Part shown: piece by piece, positions 1 to 8,029 of the stretch | Layout: every line of letters begins with the position of its first letter | How positions within the stretch are numbered: position 1 is the stretch's first letter | Origin: UBA3210 sp963610315 | GTDB lineage: Bacteria > Bacillota_I > Bacilli_A > RFN20 > CAG-449 | DNA: 64,000 nucleotides | Direction: 5' to 3' | NCBI GenBank assembly: GCA_963610315.1 | Contig: CAVDMV010000006.1 | Span: 1 to 64,000 of the forward strand | Translations under genes and position numbers: made by a program | Notes under the pieces: generated by a model | What the model was told of the DNA's origin: nothing | Databases searched by the model: none | Seen by the model: the letters and a program-made list of their open reading frames with translations, nothing else

Positions 1-738
1 AATAGAGTCACCAGGAGCAAATAAATCAACATAATTCTTTCCAAAATTAGAGCCTTTACCATCTTCACTCCATCTTTCATCATTTAAGTTTGATGCTCCA
101 ACAGTAATTAAATTATCTAGATTTAAGCAAGCTGGATATCTTAATTCATTTTTATCATTATCATAATTAATATTAAAATTACTACTCGAGCAAACCACTA
201 AACCATCAAAAGAAGAAATAGCTTCTTGTAAAATATCCTTTACATGGAATATTTTTTCTAGATAACTTAAAGACAAATTAATAATATCGCAACCTTCTAG
301 TTGAGCTTGTTTTATTGCAGCAACAACATCTTTTGGTTTCCCATAATTACCATTATCTAAAGCTTTATAAGGATAAATTTCAACGTTAGAATAATTCATA
401 ACCGATGCTATAATACCTGCAACATGAGTTCCATGACCATTTGTATCAGTATAAGGATTATTCGATATATAATCTTTACCTTTATTATAATTTATAAGTT
501 TATTTAATTTTTCATGTTCTGAATCTATTCCGCTATCGATAATGCCAATTTTTACTTTTTTAAAAGGATTAGACAAATTAAGTACTTCATTTAATTGGAT
601 TTTTTCTTGTCCCCAAGTAGAAGAAACTAAAGAATCACCAGGAGTTAAGCCATCTAATACATTGTATTTACTATAATCATTGTTTACGCTAATAATTGAT
701 AAACTAAAAATTAAAAATCCTTTAAATAATGCTTTCAT
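1..738 (-). CDS. Subtilisin-like serine protease (S8), secreted, C-terminus cut by window edge
   Basis: I translated the reverse strand from an ATG at 738. It gives 246 codons open to the window edge. The N-terminus is a short hydrophobic signal-like segment (MKALFKGFLIFSLSIISV). The catalytic Asp is in GIIDSGID (about residue 65), the catalytic His in NGHGTHVAGI, and the oxyanion-type Asn in VVCSSSNF. The last visible residues (FAPGDSI) normally precede the GTSMA block, so the catalytic Ser lies outside the window. Members of this family are extracellular or cell-wall proteases. The ribosome site is AAAAAGGGA. The segment AAUCCCUU, complementary to it, occurs in both small RNAs at 18.2-18.5 kb. 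The family is clear; the substrate is unknown. Confidence 0.9.
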   Translation of the reverse strand, partial: MKALFKGFLIFSLSIISVNNDYSKYNVLDGLTPGDSLVSSTWGQEKIQLNEVLNLSNPFKKVKIGIIDSGIDSEHEKLNKLINYNKGKDYISNNPYTDTNGHGTHVAGIIASVMNYSNVEIYPYKALDNGNYGKPKDVVAAIKQAQLEGCDIINLSLSYLEKIFHVKDILQEAISSFDGLVVCSSSNFNINYDNDKNELRYPACLNLDNLITVGASNLNDERWSEDGKGSNFGKNYVDLFAPGDSI

Positions 739-860
739 ATAAAATCCCTTTTTCTAATTAATTCATAATTTTATTTCATTGTCAATAACTTTTAGTTTTG
801 TTTTTTCTTATTAATTGATAGTGTTAATTGACATAATCGATTCCGAATTAGAGAATAATT

Positions 861-900
861 TAAAAATAAAAAGAACCTACTCTACTGACGAGTAAGTTCT
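861..900 (-). terminator. Intrinsic terminator overlapping the stop codon of the PHP gene
   Basis: An 11-bp stem is formed by 872-882 and 890-900 (one G.U pair). On the minus strand it is followed by TTTTATTTTT. The TAG stop of the PHP gene lies inside the loop/stem, so translation termination and transcription termination coincide. Confidence 0.8.
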
Positions 901-1691
901 ACGCTTTCAATATCAATTTTATCAATTATTTCTAAGCCTAATTCTTTAACTAATTTATAGCCTGAATCATTATTAGGATTATCTAAATCAAATGGAGCAT
1001 GTGCATCTAAACCTAGAATAATCTTCGCGCCATATTTTTTAGCGAGTTTCCAAAATTCAACATGTGGATAAGGATAACGATAATCTTCTCCGAGAATTCT
1101 TTTGCCTCCACGAATAGAAGCAAAATTAAATTCTAGAGGAATGCCTAATTCAACGCTGGCTTTAATAATTCTTTTTGAGCAGCTAATCGCCACATGATCC
1201 CATTTTAAATAACTAGCCATAAAATAATCAGGATGACAAACATATTTAAATAAGCCACTTTCCATCCCTTTAATTAATGAATCAGTATATCTTTTAATAT
1301 CATCTTTAGTTGTGGCATGAGAGAAAAAAGGTTTTAATGTCGGTCCATCAACTTCACAATGGTTACCTAGAATTAAATATTGAATCTTTCCCGAATTTAA
1401 TAATTCTTGATAATAAGGAAAATAATATTCCATCGCTTCTGCTTCAAAACCTAAATAAATCTTAATACGATCTTTATATTTTTCTTTTAAAGCATTAATT
1501 GAAGAACAATAATCATCTAAAAGATCATAATCGCCTCTTACTCCTGGTTGAATATGGTCAGGAAGCATGATATGATCAGAAAAACCTAATTCTTGTAACC
1601 CCATCGCGATTGCTTCTATTACGTATTCTTCATCTTCACCGATTGCATGGCCACATCTAGATGTATGAGTATGATAGTTATTTTTAATCAT
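882..1691 (-). CDS. PHP-domain phosphatase, HisJ/HisK-type (histidinol-phosphatase family)
   Basis: This 269-residue protein is a full-length PHP-fold metal-dependent phosphoesterase. Visible metal ligands are HTHTSRCGHA at residues 8-17, GFSDH near 37-41, GNHCEVD near 110, CHPD near 152 and GLDAHAP near 244. The family hydrolyses histidinol phosphate in His synthesis, but no other his gene is in the window, so the substrate could be another small phosphate ester. Its ATG overlaps the TAA of truA (TAATG), which implies translational coupling. It is the last gene of the ecf-truA operon and ends in the terminator at 861-900. The family is firm; the exact reaction is inferred. Confidence 0.82.
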   Translation of the reverse strand: MIKNNYHTHTSRCGHAIGEDEEYVIEAIAMGLQELGFSDHIMLPDHIQPGVRGDYDLLDDYCSSINALKEKYKDRIKIYLGFEAEAMEYYFPYYQELLNSGKIQYLILGNHCEVDGPTLKPFFSHATTKDDIKRYTDSLIKGMESGLFKYVCHPDYFMASYLKWDHVAISCSKRIIKASVELGIPLEFNFASIRGGKRILGEDYRYPYPHVEFWKLAKKYGAKIILGLDAHAPFDLDNPNNDSGYKLVKELGLEIIDKIDIESVELTRQ

Positions 1692-2422
1692 TAATAATTC
1701 ACCTCCACAAGATATAATCCTTCACTAGGTGCTTTATATCTAACTCGATGTAGTTCCTCTCCAGACAATAATTTTTCTATATCATCTAAAGATATATTTT
1801 TTAAACCTAATTCAATTAAGGTACCAATAATCATTCTGACCATATAACGTCTAAAACCACTTCCATAAATATCAAAGATGAATTTATCATCTTCTATTTT
1901 TAATGTAAAATCAAAGATTTCTCTTTCAAAAGGTCCTTCCTCGTTTGTACAAAAATTAATAAAATTATGATTACCGATAAATAATTTCATACCTGAAAGA
2001 ATAATATTTTCATCTAACTTACGGCATAAGTTAAAACATAAATCTTTATTAACAGGATCTTTAATACCTGTATTAATTATGTAACGATAATGCTTAGATT
2101 TTGCGTTAAATCTTGCATGAAAATCATCTTCTACTACTTCTAAACTTTTAAAAGCTATATCACTCGGTAATAGTCTATTAATCGCATAAAGCATTTTATA
2201 AACATCTAAAGAATCTCTATTTAAATCAAAATGAATGACTTGTCCTAAGGCATGTACTCCTTTATCGGTTCTTCCTGAGCCTACGATTTCAACGCTTTCG
2301 TTAAATAAAGAAGATAAAGTCTTTTCAATAACATCTTCAATAGTTAAAGTAAGTTCATCTCTTTGGGTTTGAAAGCCAAAATATCTAGTTCCATTATAGG
2401 AAATAATTGCTTTTACTCTCAT
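1691..2422 (-). CDS. truA: tRNA pseudouridine(38-40) synthase TruA
   Basis: This 243-residue protein has the normal size for TruA. It isomerises U38-U40 in the anticodon stem-loop of many tRNAs. The catalytic block is GSGRTDKGVHALGQ (about residues 48-61) with the nucleophilic Asp. HARFNAKSKHYRY and GSGFRRYMVRMIIGTL are the other family blocks. It lies directly after ecfT with a 1-bp gap. The order ecfA1-ecfA2-ecfT-truA is conserved across Firmicutes, where it follows the ribosomal protein genes. Here the upstream partner is a dCMP deaminase instead. Confidence 0.96.
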   Translation of the reverse strand: MRVKAIISYNGTRYFGFQTQRDELTLTIEDVIEKTLSSLFNESVEIVGSGRTDKGVHALGQVIHFDLNRDSLDVYKMLYAINRLLPSDIAFKSLEVVEDDFHARFNAKSKHYRYIINTGIKDPVNKDLCFNLCRKLDENIILSGMKLFIGNHNFINFCTNEEGPFEREIFDFTLKIEDDKFIFDIYGSGFRRYMVRMIIGTLIELGLKNISLDDIEKLLSGEELHRVRYKAPSEGLYLVEVNY

Positions 2423-2423
2423 A

Positions 2424-3281
2424 TTAAAATAGTCCTTGAATAAACGTTACTAAATCAAAATTAGTGACCATTAATGTGATTAAACCACCGAGAATAAGTA
2501 AGATAATTACTGAAGCAACGCTATCACGTAATGCCCATTTATTAATACGGTATTTAGTTCTTTTCGCGCTTGGATTATAACCTCTAGCTTCCATTGCATT
2601 AGCTAAATCTTCACTTCTCGCTAAGGCGGAGATAAATAAAGGAATAATTAAAGCGATAATTGCTTTTATTTTTTCTTTGAATTTGCCGTTTTGAAAATCT
2701 ACACCACGTGATGCTTGAGCTTTCATAATGCGATCTGTTTCTTCAAGTAAAGTTGGAATAAAACGTAAAGCTAAAGAAATAGTCATCGCAATTTCATGAA
2801 CTGGAAATTTAATCACCTTTAAAGGTTTCATTAAGAATTCTAAAGCATTGGTTAATTCTAAAGGTTTAGTAGTTGCCGTTAAAACGAGCGATAAAGATAA
2901 CATAATTATTAATCTAAATAAAATATAAACTGTATTATAGATGGCTGAATAATATATCTTCCATCCCGTATTAAAGAAAGTAAAATATCCGAGTGACACA
3001 TCACCTGGAACGATGATATTAACAATAAATAAAACAAACATCATAATCCAGATAGCTTTTAATTGAGAAAATAACATACTTAATTTAATATGAGAAATTC
3101 TCATAATGATATAAATGAAAATCATTAATATTCCGTAGACGATAAAATTCATCCATAATGAACTAAAAGAAAAGAAAATGCACACCATTAAAACAATCAT
3201 CGCAAGAATCTTATAACGAGGATCTAAACGATGAATGATTGAATTATAAGGAACATATTTACCAATCGTAATATTTTGCAT
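2424..3281 (-). CDS. ecfT: ECF transporter transmembrane subunit EcfT
   Basis: This 285-residue integral membrane protein has about five hydrophobic segments in the N-terminal two thirds. It carries the two coupling-helix motifs AxxRG: AQASRGVDF near residue 190 and AMEARGYNP near residue 231. These contact the two ATPases. With EcfA1/EcfA2 it forms the shared energising module that serves several vitamin-binding S components, none of which is encoded in this window. It is immediately downstream of ecfA2 (1-bp gap). The identity is firm from both sequence and gene order. Confidence 0.95.
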   Translation of the reverse strand: MQNITIGKYVPYNSIIHRLDPRYKILAMIVLMVCIFFSFSSLWMNFIVYGILMIFIYIIMRISHIKLSMLFSQLKAIWIMMFVLFIVNIIVPGDVSLGYFTFFNTGWKIYYSAIYNTVYILFRLIIMLSLSLVLTATTKPLELTNALEFLMKPLKVIKFPVHEIAMTISLALRFIPTLLEETDRIMKAQASRGVDFQNGKFKEKIKAIIALIIPLFISALARSEDLANAMEARGYNPSAKRTKYRINKWALRDSVASVIILLILGGLITLMVTNFDLVTFIQGLF

Positions 3282-3282
3282 T

Positions 3283-4191
3283 TTATTTTTTTCTTTCCTT
3301 TACAATTTCTAAAGCGAGAGATTTTTCATCAACCACTTTACCTAAATCAATATGATAGCCATTTTTATTAAGTGTTTTGGCGAACTTAATACATTTTGGT
3401 TCTTCAATTGATAAACTTGATACTAAAGAATCATCTAAGAATAATTCTTGTGGTTTACATTCTTTAATGATTTCTCCTTTACTTAAAACTGTGACATCAG
3501 TCGCATATTTTATGACATTATCCATATCGTGAGAAACCATGATTAAAGTACTACCTTGATCGTACAATTTTAAAAATAAATCCATCATTTCTTTAGACCC
3601 AGTAGGATCTAAACCAGCCGTTGGTTCATCAAGAATTAAAATGTCTGGTTTTAAGGTAATTATCCCAGCAATTGCCACTCTTCTTTTTTGTCCTCCTGAT
3701 AATTCAAAAGGACTTCTTTGATATAAGCTTTCATCAATACCAACAAGAGTTAATGCTTCTTTCGCGAGTTTCATCGCTTCTTCTTCAGAACAACCAAAAT
3801 TCTTTGGACCAAACATGACATCTTTAATAACTGTTTCTTCAAATAGTTGATATTCAGGAAATTGGAAGACTAAACCGACATTCTTTCTTAATGTTTTATA
3901 ATCTTTATTTTTCTTATATTCTTCGATTGATTCTTTTTTTAGCTTCTTTAACAAAGCCTTCTTATCTTTTTTATTCGCGACTATAAACCCGTTTACATTT
4001 ACTTCACCTGAAGACGGAATTAAAAGAGCGTTAATTTGTTGAACTAGCGTTGATTTTCCACTTCCAGTATGGCCGACTAAAGCCATAAAAGAATGATCTT
4101 TAATCTCTAAATTTAAATCTTTTAAAGCAGTTGTTTCTAAAGGTAAAGAAGGTGAATAGACATAATTTAAATGTTTAAAAACTATTGGCAT
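3283..4191 (-). CDS. ecfA2: ECF transporter ATPase EcfA2
   Basis: This is a 302-residue ABC ATPase. Walker A is GHTGSGKST (about residue 39), the Q loop is VFQFPEYQLFEETV, the signature is LSGGQKRRVAIAG, Walker B is ILILDEPTAGLDP, and the H loop is VSHD. The EYQLFEETV block is typical of EcfA2 and pairs with EcfT coupling helices. A lysine-rich insertion (residues 73-100) precedes the Q loop. The gene overlaps ecfA1 by 10 bp. The assignment of A2 rather than A1 rests on gene order and the Q-loop sequence. Confidence 0.93.
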   Translation of the reverse strand: MPIVFKHLNYVYSPSLPLETTALKDLNLEIKDHSFMALVGHTGSGKSTLVQQINALLIPSSGEVNVNGFIVANKKDKKALLKKLKKESIEEYKKNKDYKTLRKNVGLVFQFPEYQLFEETVIKDVMFGPKNFGCSEEEAMKLAKEALTLVGIDESLYQRSPFELSGGQKRRVAIAGIITLKPDILILDEPTAGLDPTGSKEMMDLFLKLYDQGSTLIMVSHDMDNVIKYATDVTVLSKGEIIKECKPQELFLDDSLVSSLSIEEPKCIKFAKTLNKNGYHIDLGKVVDEKSLALEIVKERKK

Positions 4192-4994
4192 AATTCTTTC
4201 ACCATACTTTCTTCGTCGTTACTAGATAAAGTTATTCCTAACGCTTTTAATTCGTCAAAAAGCTTATAAGAAAAAGGAATATCTAATTTCATCTCTAATA
4301 ATTTTTCTTTATTTTTAAAAACGTTACTAGGTGTATCATTAAAAATAATCTCACCTTTTTCAATAACGATAACTCGATCAGAATTAAATGCTTCTTCAAT
4401 ATCATGAGTAATGGATAGAAGCGTTAAATCTTTTCGTTCTTCTTTAATCTTTTTAATAACATTTTTAATTTCACTCTTACCTTTTGGATCAAGCATCGCA
4501 GTTGCTTCATCAAAGATAATTAAATCAGGATGCATTGCAAGAACTCCCGCGATCGCGACACGTTGTTTTTGTCCGCCAGAAAGAGAAGTAGGTTCTTTAT
4601 CTAAGAATTCTTCCATATTGACAATAGTGGCATATTTAGAAATAATTTCATCCATTTGTTCATGTGGAACCTCATGGTTTTCTAAGCCAAATGCGATATC
4701 ATCCGCGACTGTCGTTCCCGTAAATTGGTTATCAGGATTTTGGAAAACAATACCTACTTTACTACGAATAGCATATAAATTTTCTTCATTTAAAACTTGA
4801 TCAAAAACTTTTATTGTACCCTTTTGAGCTTCTAATAAGCCAATGATAAGTTTTGCAAGCGTAGATTTACCTGAACCATTATGGCCAATAATTGCCACAT
4901 ATTCACCTTTATTCACGTTAAAAGAAAGGTCATGAAAGACCTTTGTTTGTTTGTCATATCTAAATTTTAAATGTTCTACTTCTAAAGCTTTCAT
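4182..4994 (-). CDS. ecfA1: ECF transporter ATPase EcfA1
   Basis: This is a 270-residue ABC ATPase. Walker A is GHNGSGKST, the Q loop is VFQNPDNQFTGTTV (typical of EcfA1), the signature is LSGGQKQRVAIAG, Walker B is LIIFDEATAMLDP, and the H loop is ITHDIEEA. The Asp/Glu Walker B end and the MLDP D-loop are normal for EcfA1. It is the first ATPase of the ecf operon, begins 1 bp after a small membrane-protein gene, and ends with TAG, one of only four TAG stops in the window. Confidence 0.93.
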   Translation of the reverse strand: MKALEVEHLKFRYDKQTKVFHDLSFNVNKGEYVAIIGHNGSGKSTLAKLIIGLLEAQKGTIKVFDQVLNEENLYAIRSKVGIVFQNPDNQFTGTTVADDIAFGLENHEVPHEQMDEIISKYATIVNMEEFLDKEPTSLSGGQKQRVAIAGVLAMHPDLIIFDEATAMLDPKGKSEIKNVIKKIKEERKDLTLLSITHDIEEAFNSDRVIVIEKGEIIFNDTPSNVFKNKEKLLEMKLDIPFSYKLFDELKALGITLSSNDEESMVKELCQ

Positions 4995-5240
4995 TTATTT
5001 TGTTTTCTTTCTTTGTTTTTCTCTTCTAAATGCAACGTAGAAGAATAACCAATAACAGATGGTAAAAACGAGGATAACTACTCCAGCGATAATATATCCT
5101 GAAGAATTATCACCGAATACCTTACCTCCGTAAGTAGCTCCGGCAAGTATAGATATTAACATAAAATAAATAACGATTGTTATAACAATTCGATTTTTTC
5201 TAATTCTTTTTTGTTTTGCTCTTTCCAATCCATTATCCAT
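4995..5240 (-). CDS. Small membrane protein of unknown function (81 aa)
   Basis: Not recognised. It is 81 residues with a basic N-terminus (KQKRIRKNR), a transmembrane segment at about 19-37, a short Gly/Ser loop, a second segment at about 49-70, and a very basic tail (RREKQRKKTK). Both ends would therefore be cytoplasmic. It sits between the dCMP deaminase and ecfA1 with 1-bp gaps on both sides, so it is translated as part of the same operon. Real expression is likely from this packing; the function is unknown. Confidence 0.75.
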   Translation of the reverse strand: MDNGLERAKQKRIRKNRIVITIVIYFMLISILAGATYGGKVFGDNSSGYIIAGVVILVFTICYWLFFYVAFRREKQRKKTK

Positions 5241-5241
5241 A

Positions 5242-5721
5242 TTATTTAAACTCTATAAAAGGAATCTTTCCTTCGTACTTTCTATATTTTACATTTGTCA
5301 TATCAAACATTCTTTTACTCGCGATAATTGAAGGAGTATCTTTATATTTATCTTCAATATAAATTACTTCTTTTATCCCTGATTGAATGATAGCTTTCGC
5401 ACATTCATTACAAGGGAATAAAGTAACATAAATCCTTCCCCCTTCAAGTGAACTAGTTGCATTTAAGATTGCATTAAATTCGGCGTGACAAACATAAAGA
5501 TATTTAGTTTCAACTTCTTCGCCTTCTCTTGCCCAAGGCATATCGTCATCGTTACAACCAATTGGCATACCGTTATATCCCATTGTTAGTACCTTGTTCT
5601 TACTTGAAGCAACTAAAGCTCCTACTTGAGTAGAAGGATCTTTACTTCTAAAAGAAGCAAGTTTAGCTACACCCATAAAATATTCATCCCAAGTAATATA
5701 ATCTTTTCTTTGTCCTGCCAT
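5242..5721 (-). CDS. dCMP deaminase (ComEB-like)
   Basis: This 159-residue zinc-dependent cytidine/deoxycytidylate deaminase carries HAEFNAIL (His plus catalytic Glu) at about residues 83-90 and PCNECAKAI at about 108-116, the two zinc-ligand blocks. SKDPSTQVGA near residue 30 is typical of deoxycytidylate deaminase. It makes dUMP from dCMP for thymidylate synthesis. The ribosome site is GGCAGGTGAAATT before the ATG. It is the first gene of the operon running through ecfA1A2T and truA. Confidence 0.93.
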   Translation of the reverse strand: MAGQRKDYITWDEYFMGVAKLASFRSKDPSTQVGALVASSKNKVLTMGYNGMPIGCNDDDMPWAREGEEVETKYLYVCHAEFNAILNATSSLEGGRIYVTLFPCNECAKAIIQSGIKEVIYIEDKYKDTPSIIASKRMFDMTNVKYRKYEGKIPFIEFK

Positions 5722-5740
5722 AATTTCACCTGCCTAATAA

Positions 5741-5815
5741 ATTATACATAATTTAAGCATATTTTTTACATAAAAGAATATATTTCTTTTAAAATAAATT
5801 AAGATAAAATATAAT
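5741..5815. promoter_or_regulatory. Divergent promoter region (dCMP deaminase operon / ABC exporter)
   Basis: A -10 box TATAAT for the plus strand is at 5810-5815, 22 bp before the ABC ATPase gene. A -10 box TATAAT on the minus strand (5741-5746) serves the deaminase operon. Neither has a convincing -35, so start sites are inferred only from the -10 boxes. Confidence 0.5.
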
Positions 5816-5837
5816 TTCTCAATGGAGGTTATTTTAT

Positions 5838-6548
5838 ATGGGAGAAAATATCATTACCATTCGTAATTTAACAAAAACTTATGCCGGAAATTCTTTTCCT
5901 AGTTTAACAAATATTGATTTAGATTTATCAACAGGTCAAATTGTTGGTTTACTAGGACCTAATGGTTCAGGCAAAACGACTTTAATTAAAATATTAAATG
6001 GTTTATTAAGATCTTATAAAGGTGAGGTATATATCGATGGTCACGAAGTAGATTCCTACACTAAGTCAATCATTTCTTATTTACCTGATTCAACTTATCT
6101 TGATCAAAATCATAGCGTTATCCAAGTCATCAAAATGTTTAAAGATTTATATAGTGATTTTAGCGAAGAAAAGATGATGGATTTACTTCAGAAATTTAGA
6201 ATAGAACCAAAAGCTAAAATAAAATCACTTTCTAAAGGTAATAAAGAAAAAGTTCAATTAGGTTTAGTTTTATCTCGTAACGCAAAAATATATATTCTTG
6301 ATGAACCGATTGGAGGAGTTGATCCTGCAACAAGAGATTATATTATTAATGTTATTCTTACTAACTATAACAAAGACGCATTAGTAATTATCGCGACACA
6401 CTTAATTGAAGAAATTGAATCGATATGTAAAACGATCATCTTCTTAAAAGAAGGTAGGATAATTCGAGTTGGTGATAAAGATCAATTAATTAAAGAACAC
6501 GATAAATCAATCAATGAATTATTTAAGGAGGATTTTAAATGTTTCTAA
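5838..6548 (+). CDS. ABC transporter ATP-binding protein (exporter type, YtrB/CcmA-like)
   Basis: This 236-residue ATPase has Walker A GPNGSGKTT (residues 40-48), signature LSKGNKEKVQLGL, Walker B IYILDEPIGGVDP and switch His in ATHL. The degenerate signature (SKGNKEK) is typical of bacterial exporter ATPases of the YtrB/antibiotic-efflux type. It starts after GGAGG with a 9-nt spacer. It overlaps the downstream permease gene by 10 bp, so the two form one transporter. The substrate is unknown; a cell-envelope stress or peptide exporter is possible. Confidence 0.88.
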   Translation: MGENIITIRNLTKTYAGNSFPSLTNIDLDLSTGQIVGLLGPNGSGKTTLIKILNGLLRSYKGEVYIDGHEVDSYTKSIISYLPDSTYLDQNHSVIQVIKMFKDLYSDFSEEKMMDLLQKFRIEPKAKIKSLSKGNKEKVQLGLVLSRNAKIYILDEPIGGVDPATRDYIINVILTNYNKDALVIIATHLIEEIESICKTIIFLKEGRIIRVGDKDQLIKEHDKSINELFKEDFKCF

Positions 6549-7339
6549 AATTACTAAAACACGATTTAATCTCTTTAAAGAATTCTTTCTTTATTCTCTT
6601 TATAATTACTATATGTGTGGGATTAATCGCCCCTTTCCTCATATTTAGTATTTATAAATTTGCTCTTTCAAGTGAAGAAACTTTAACATTAGGATATTTA
6701 CTTTTATTTGGAATTTATTCATTAGTCATATGCTTTATTTTAGTAATAATTACTTTATATATCATTAATTCCGTTCGTTTCTTTAAACAAAGTTTCTTCT
6801 CTTCCCAAGGTTATTTAACTTTAACTTTACCTATTTCCACCGGAAAGAATGTCATTTCAAAGTTATTATCTATTATTATCTGGGGTATTGCATTTACTTT
6901 AGTCGCTATAGTAAGTCTATTTATCTCTGCATTAATCTTAAATACATTAATTGCTTATAACGAAGGGGCTGATGTTTCTATCTTGACCGAAATTAAAAAC
7001 TTCTTTACTCCTTCAACTAATATTGATATGCGTCAAGTAAGCATTAACCTCCTCAGCGCATTTAGTAGTTTCTTTGCTTCGATATTAATGTTATGTGGTA
7101 TCTTACTAGTTATTACTTTAGGTAATGTTAAACCATTCAAAAATCATCCAGTCTTTTTTAGTATTATATTCGCTATTGGTTTATTCTTTATTTATACAAT
7201 TGGAATTACTAATATAAATACCTTAATCCCTGACTTATTAATTATGAATATTATTAATATCTTATTAGAACTTGCTTTTATTATCTTAGGTGTCTTCTTA
7301 ATCGTTAAATTAATTGATAATAAAGTAGAAATTTCTTAA
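6539..7339 (+). CDS. ABC transporter permease, six-helix type
   Basis: This 266-residue membrane protein has about six hydrophobic segments (roughly 17-40, 52-80, 111-135, 172-192, 198-220, 233-258). It is the permease partner of the ATPase immediately upstream, whose 3' end it overlaps. The ribosome site AAGGAGG lies inside the upstream gene. FFKQSFFSSQGYLTLTLPIS after the second segment resembles the coupling region of lantibiotic/bacitracin-type exporters. It ends 12 bp before a strong bidirectional terminator. Confidence 0.85.
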   Translation: MFLKLLKHDLISLKNSFFILFIITICVGLIAPFLIFSIYKFALSSEETLTLGYLLLFGIYSLVICFILVIITLYIINSVRFFKQSFFSSQGYLTLTLPISTGKNVISKLLSIIIWGIAFTLVAIVSLFISALILNTLIAYNEGADVSILTEIKNFFTPSTNIDMRQVSINLLSAFSSFFASILMLCGILLVITLGNVKPFKNHPVFFSIIFAIGLFFIYTIGITNINTLIPDLLIMNIINILLELAFIILGVFLIVKLIDNKVEIS

Positions 7340-7351
7340 TTAAATCGTAAA

Positions 7352-7383
7352 AAAAAGATTATCGTGAGAACGATAATCTTTTT
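7352..7383. terminator. Bidirectional intrinsic terminator
   Basis: A 14-bp perfect stem (7352-7365 with 7370-7383) has a GAGA tetraloop and terminal A/T runs on both sides. It separates the convergent ABC exporter (plus) and lipoprotein (minus) genes. Confidence 0.92.
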
Positions 7384-7396
7384 AGTTACCTATTAA

Positions 7397-7894
7397 TTAT
7401 TTACTATAAGAAACTGTGAAATCAACACTTGTAGTAGCGTTATATGCAGCTTTAACTGAAGTTAATAAGCCATATTCATTCCATGCATAATAAGTTTCTA
7501 CACTTGCTTCACTTGAACTAGATGAAGAAGTTGTAGGTACATATTTCATTTCAAATGTATTTCCTGCATAATATTCAAAATCTGTTTGACCTTCATCTGC
7601 TAAAATAAAGTTTTCAAGAGTAAATGCATTAATAATTGTAGTATATAAAGCATTACCTAAAGTATCTGGAGTTAAAGTTCTATCTTTAACAGTTGCCTTA
7701 AAATTAACAGTAGTATTTGTTGAGCCAGTTTTTACAGTACCATTTACTGCCGCACTTGTATAATCAGGAGTTGTTTTTAAAGCTTCTTCTCCTTTTGCCT
7801 TAAATGTTGCATATTCTACTTTAGAATTACCACATCCAACTAATGTAACTGCACATAGCGTTAATAAACACGCATTTTTAAATATTTTTTTCAT
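7397..7894 (-). CDS. Lipoprotein of unknown function (165 aa)
   Basis: This is a 165-residue predicted lipoprotein. The lipobox is VTLVGC with Cys21, after a short basic n-region and hydrophobic core. The mature part is Thr/Ser-rich and includes a run of six Ser near residue 127. There is no recognisable domain. It is monocistronic between two terminators (7352-7383 and 7982-8019). The ribosome site region GGAGGGATT contains seven nucleotides complementary to the AAUCCCU segment of the small RNAs at 18.2-18.5 kb, which could be coincidence. Confidence 0.8.
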   Translation of the reverse strand: MKKIFKNACLLTLCAVTLVGCGNSKVEYATFKAKGEEALKTTPDYTSAAVNGTVKTGSTNTTVNFKATVKDRTLTPDTLGNALYTTIINAFTLENFILADEGQTDFEYYAGNTFEMKYVPTTSSSSSSEASVETYYAWNEYGLLTSVKAAYNATTSVDFTVSYSK

Positions 7895-7981
7895 TTTAAA
7901 TCCCTCCGATATATGACCTGACGTCGATATATTTAATCTAATTATAATTATTTTTTTAACATGTGTAAATATATTAAATAA

Positions 7982-8019
7982 GAAAAAATCTCTAGATAAC
8001 GAATTTCATTACCTAGAGA
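7982..8019 (-). terminator. Intrinsic terminator of the alpha-galactoside operon
   Basis: TCTCTAG (7989-7995) pairs with CTAGAGA (8013-8019), with a further imperfect inner stem. The minus-strand transcript continues into TTTTTTC. It lies just after the stop of the GT-B-like gene. Confidence 0.82.
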
Positions 8020-8029
8020 AATAAATAAC

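Noticed and set aside
4411..4800. 129-residue ORF opposite ecfA1
   Set aside because: It is wholly antisense to a conserved ATPase gene and has no ribosome site. The same holds for similar ORFs opposite the alpha-galactosidase, guaB, sufS and the binding-protein gene.
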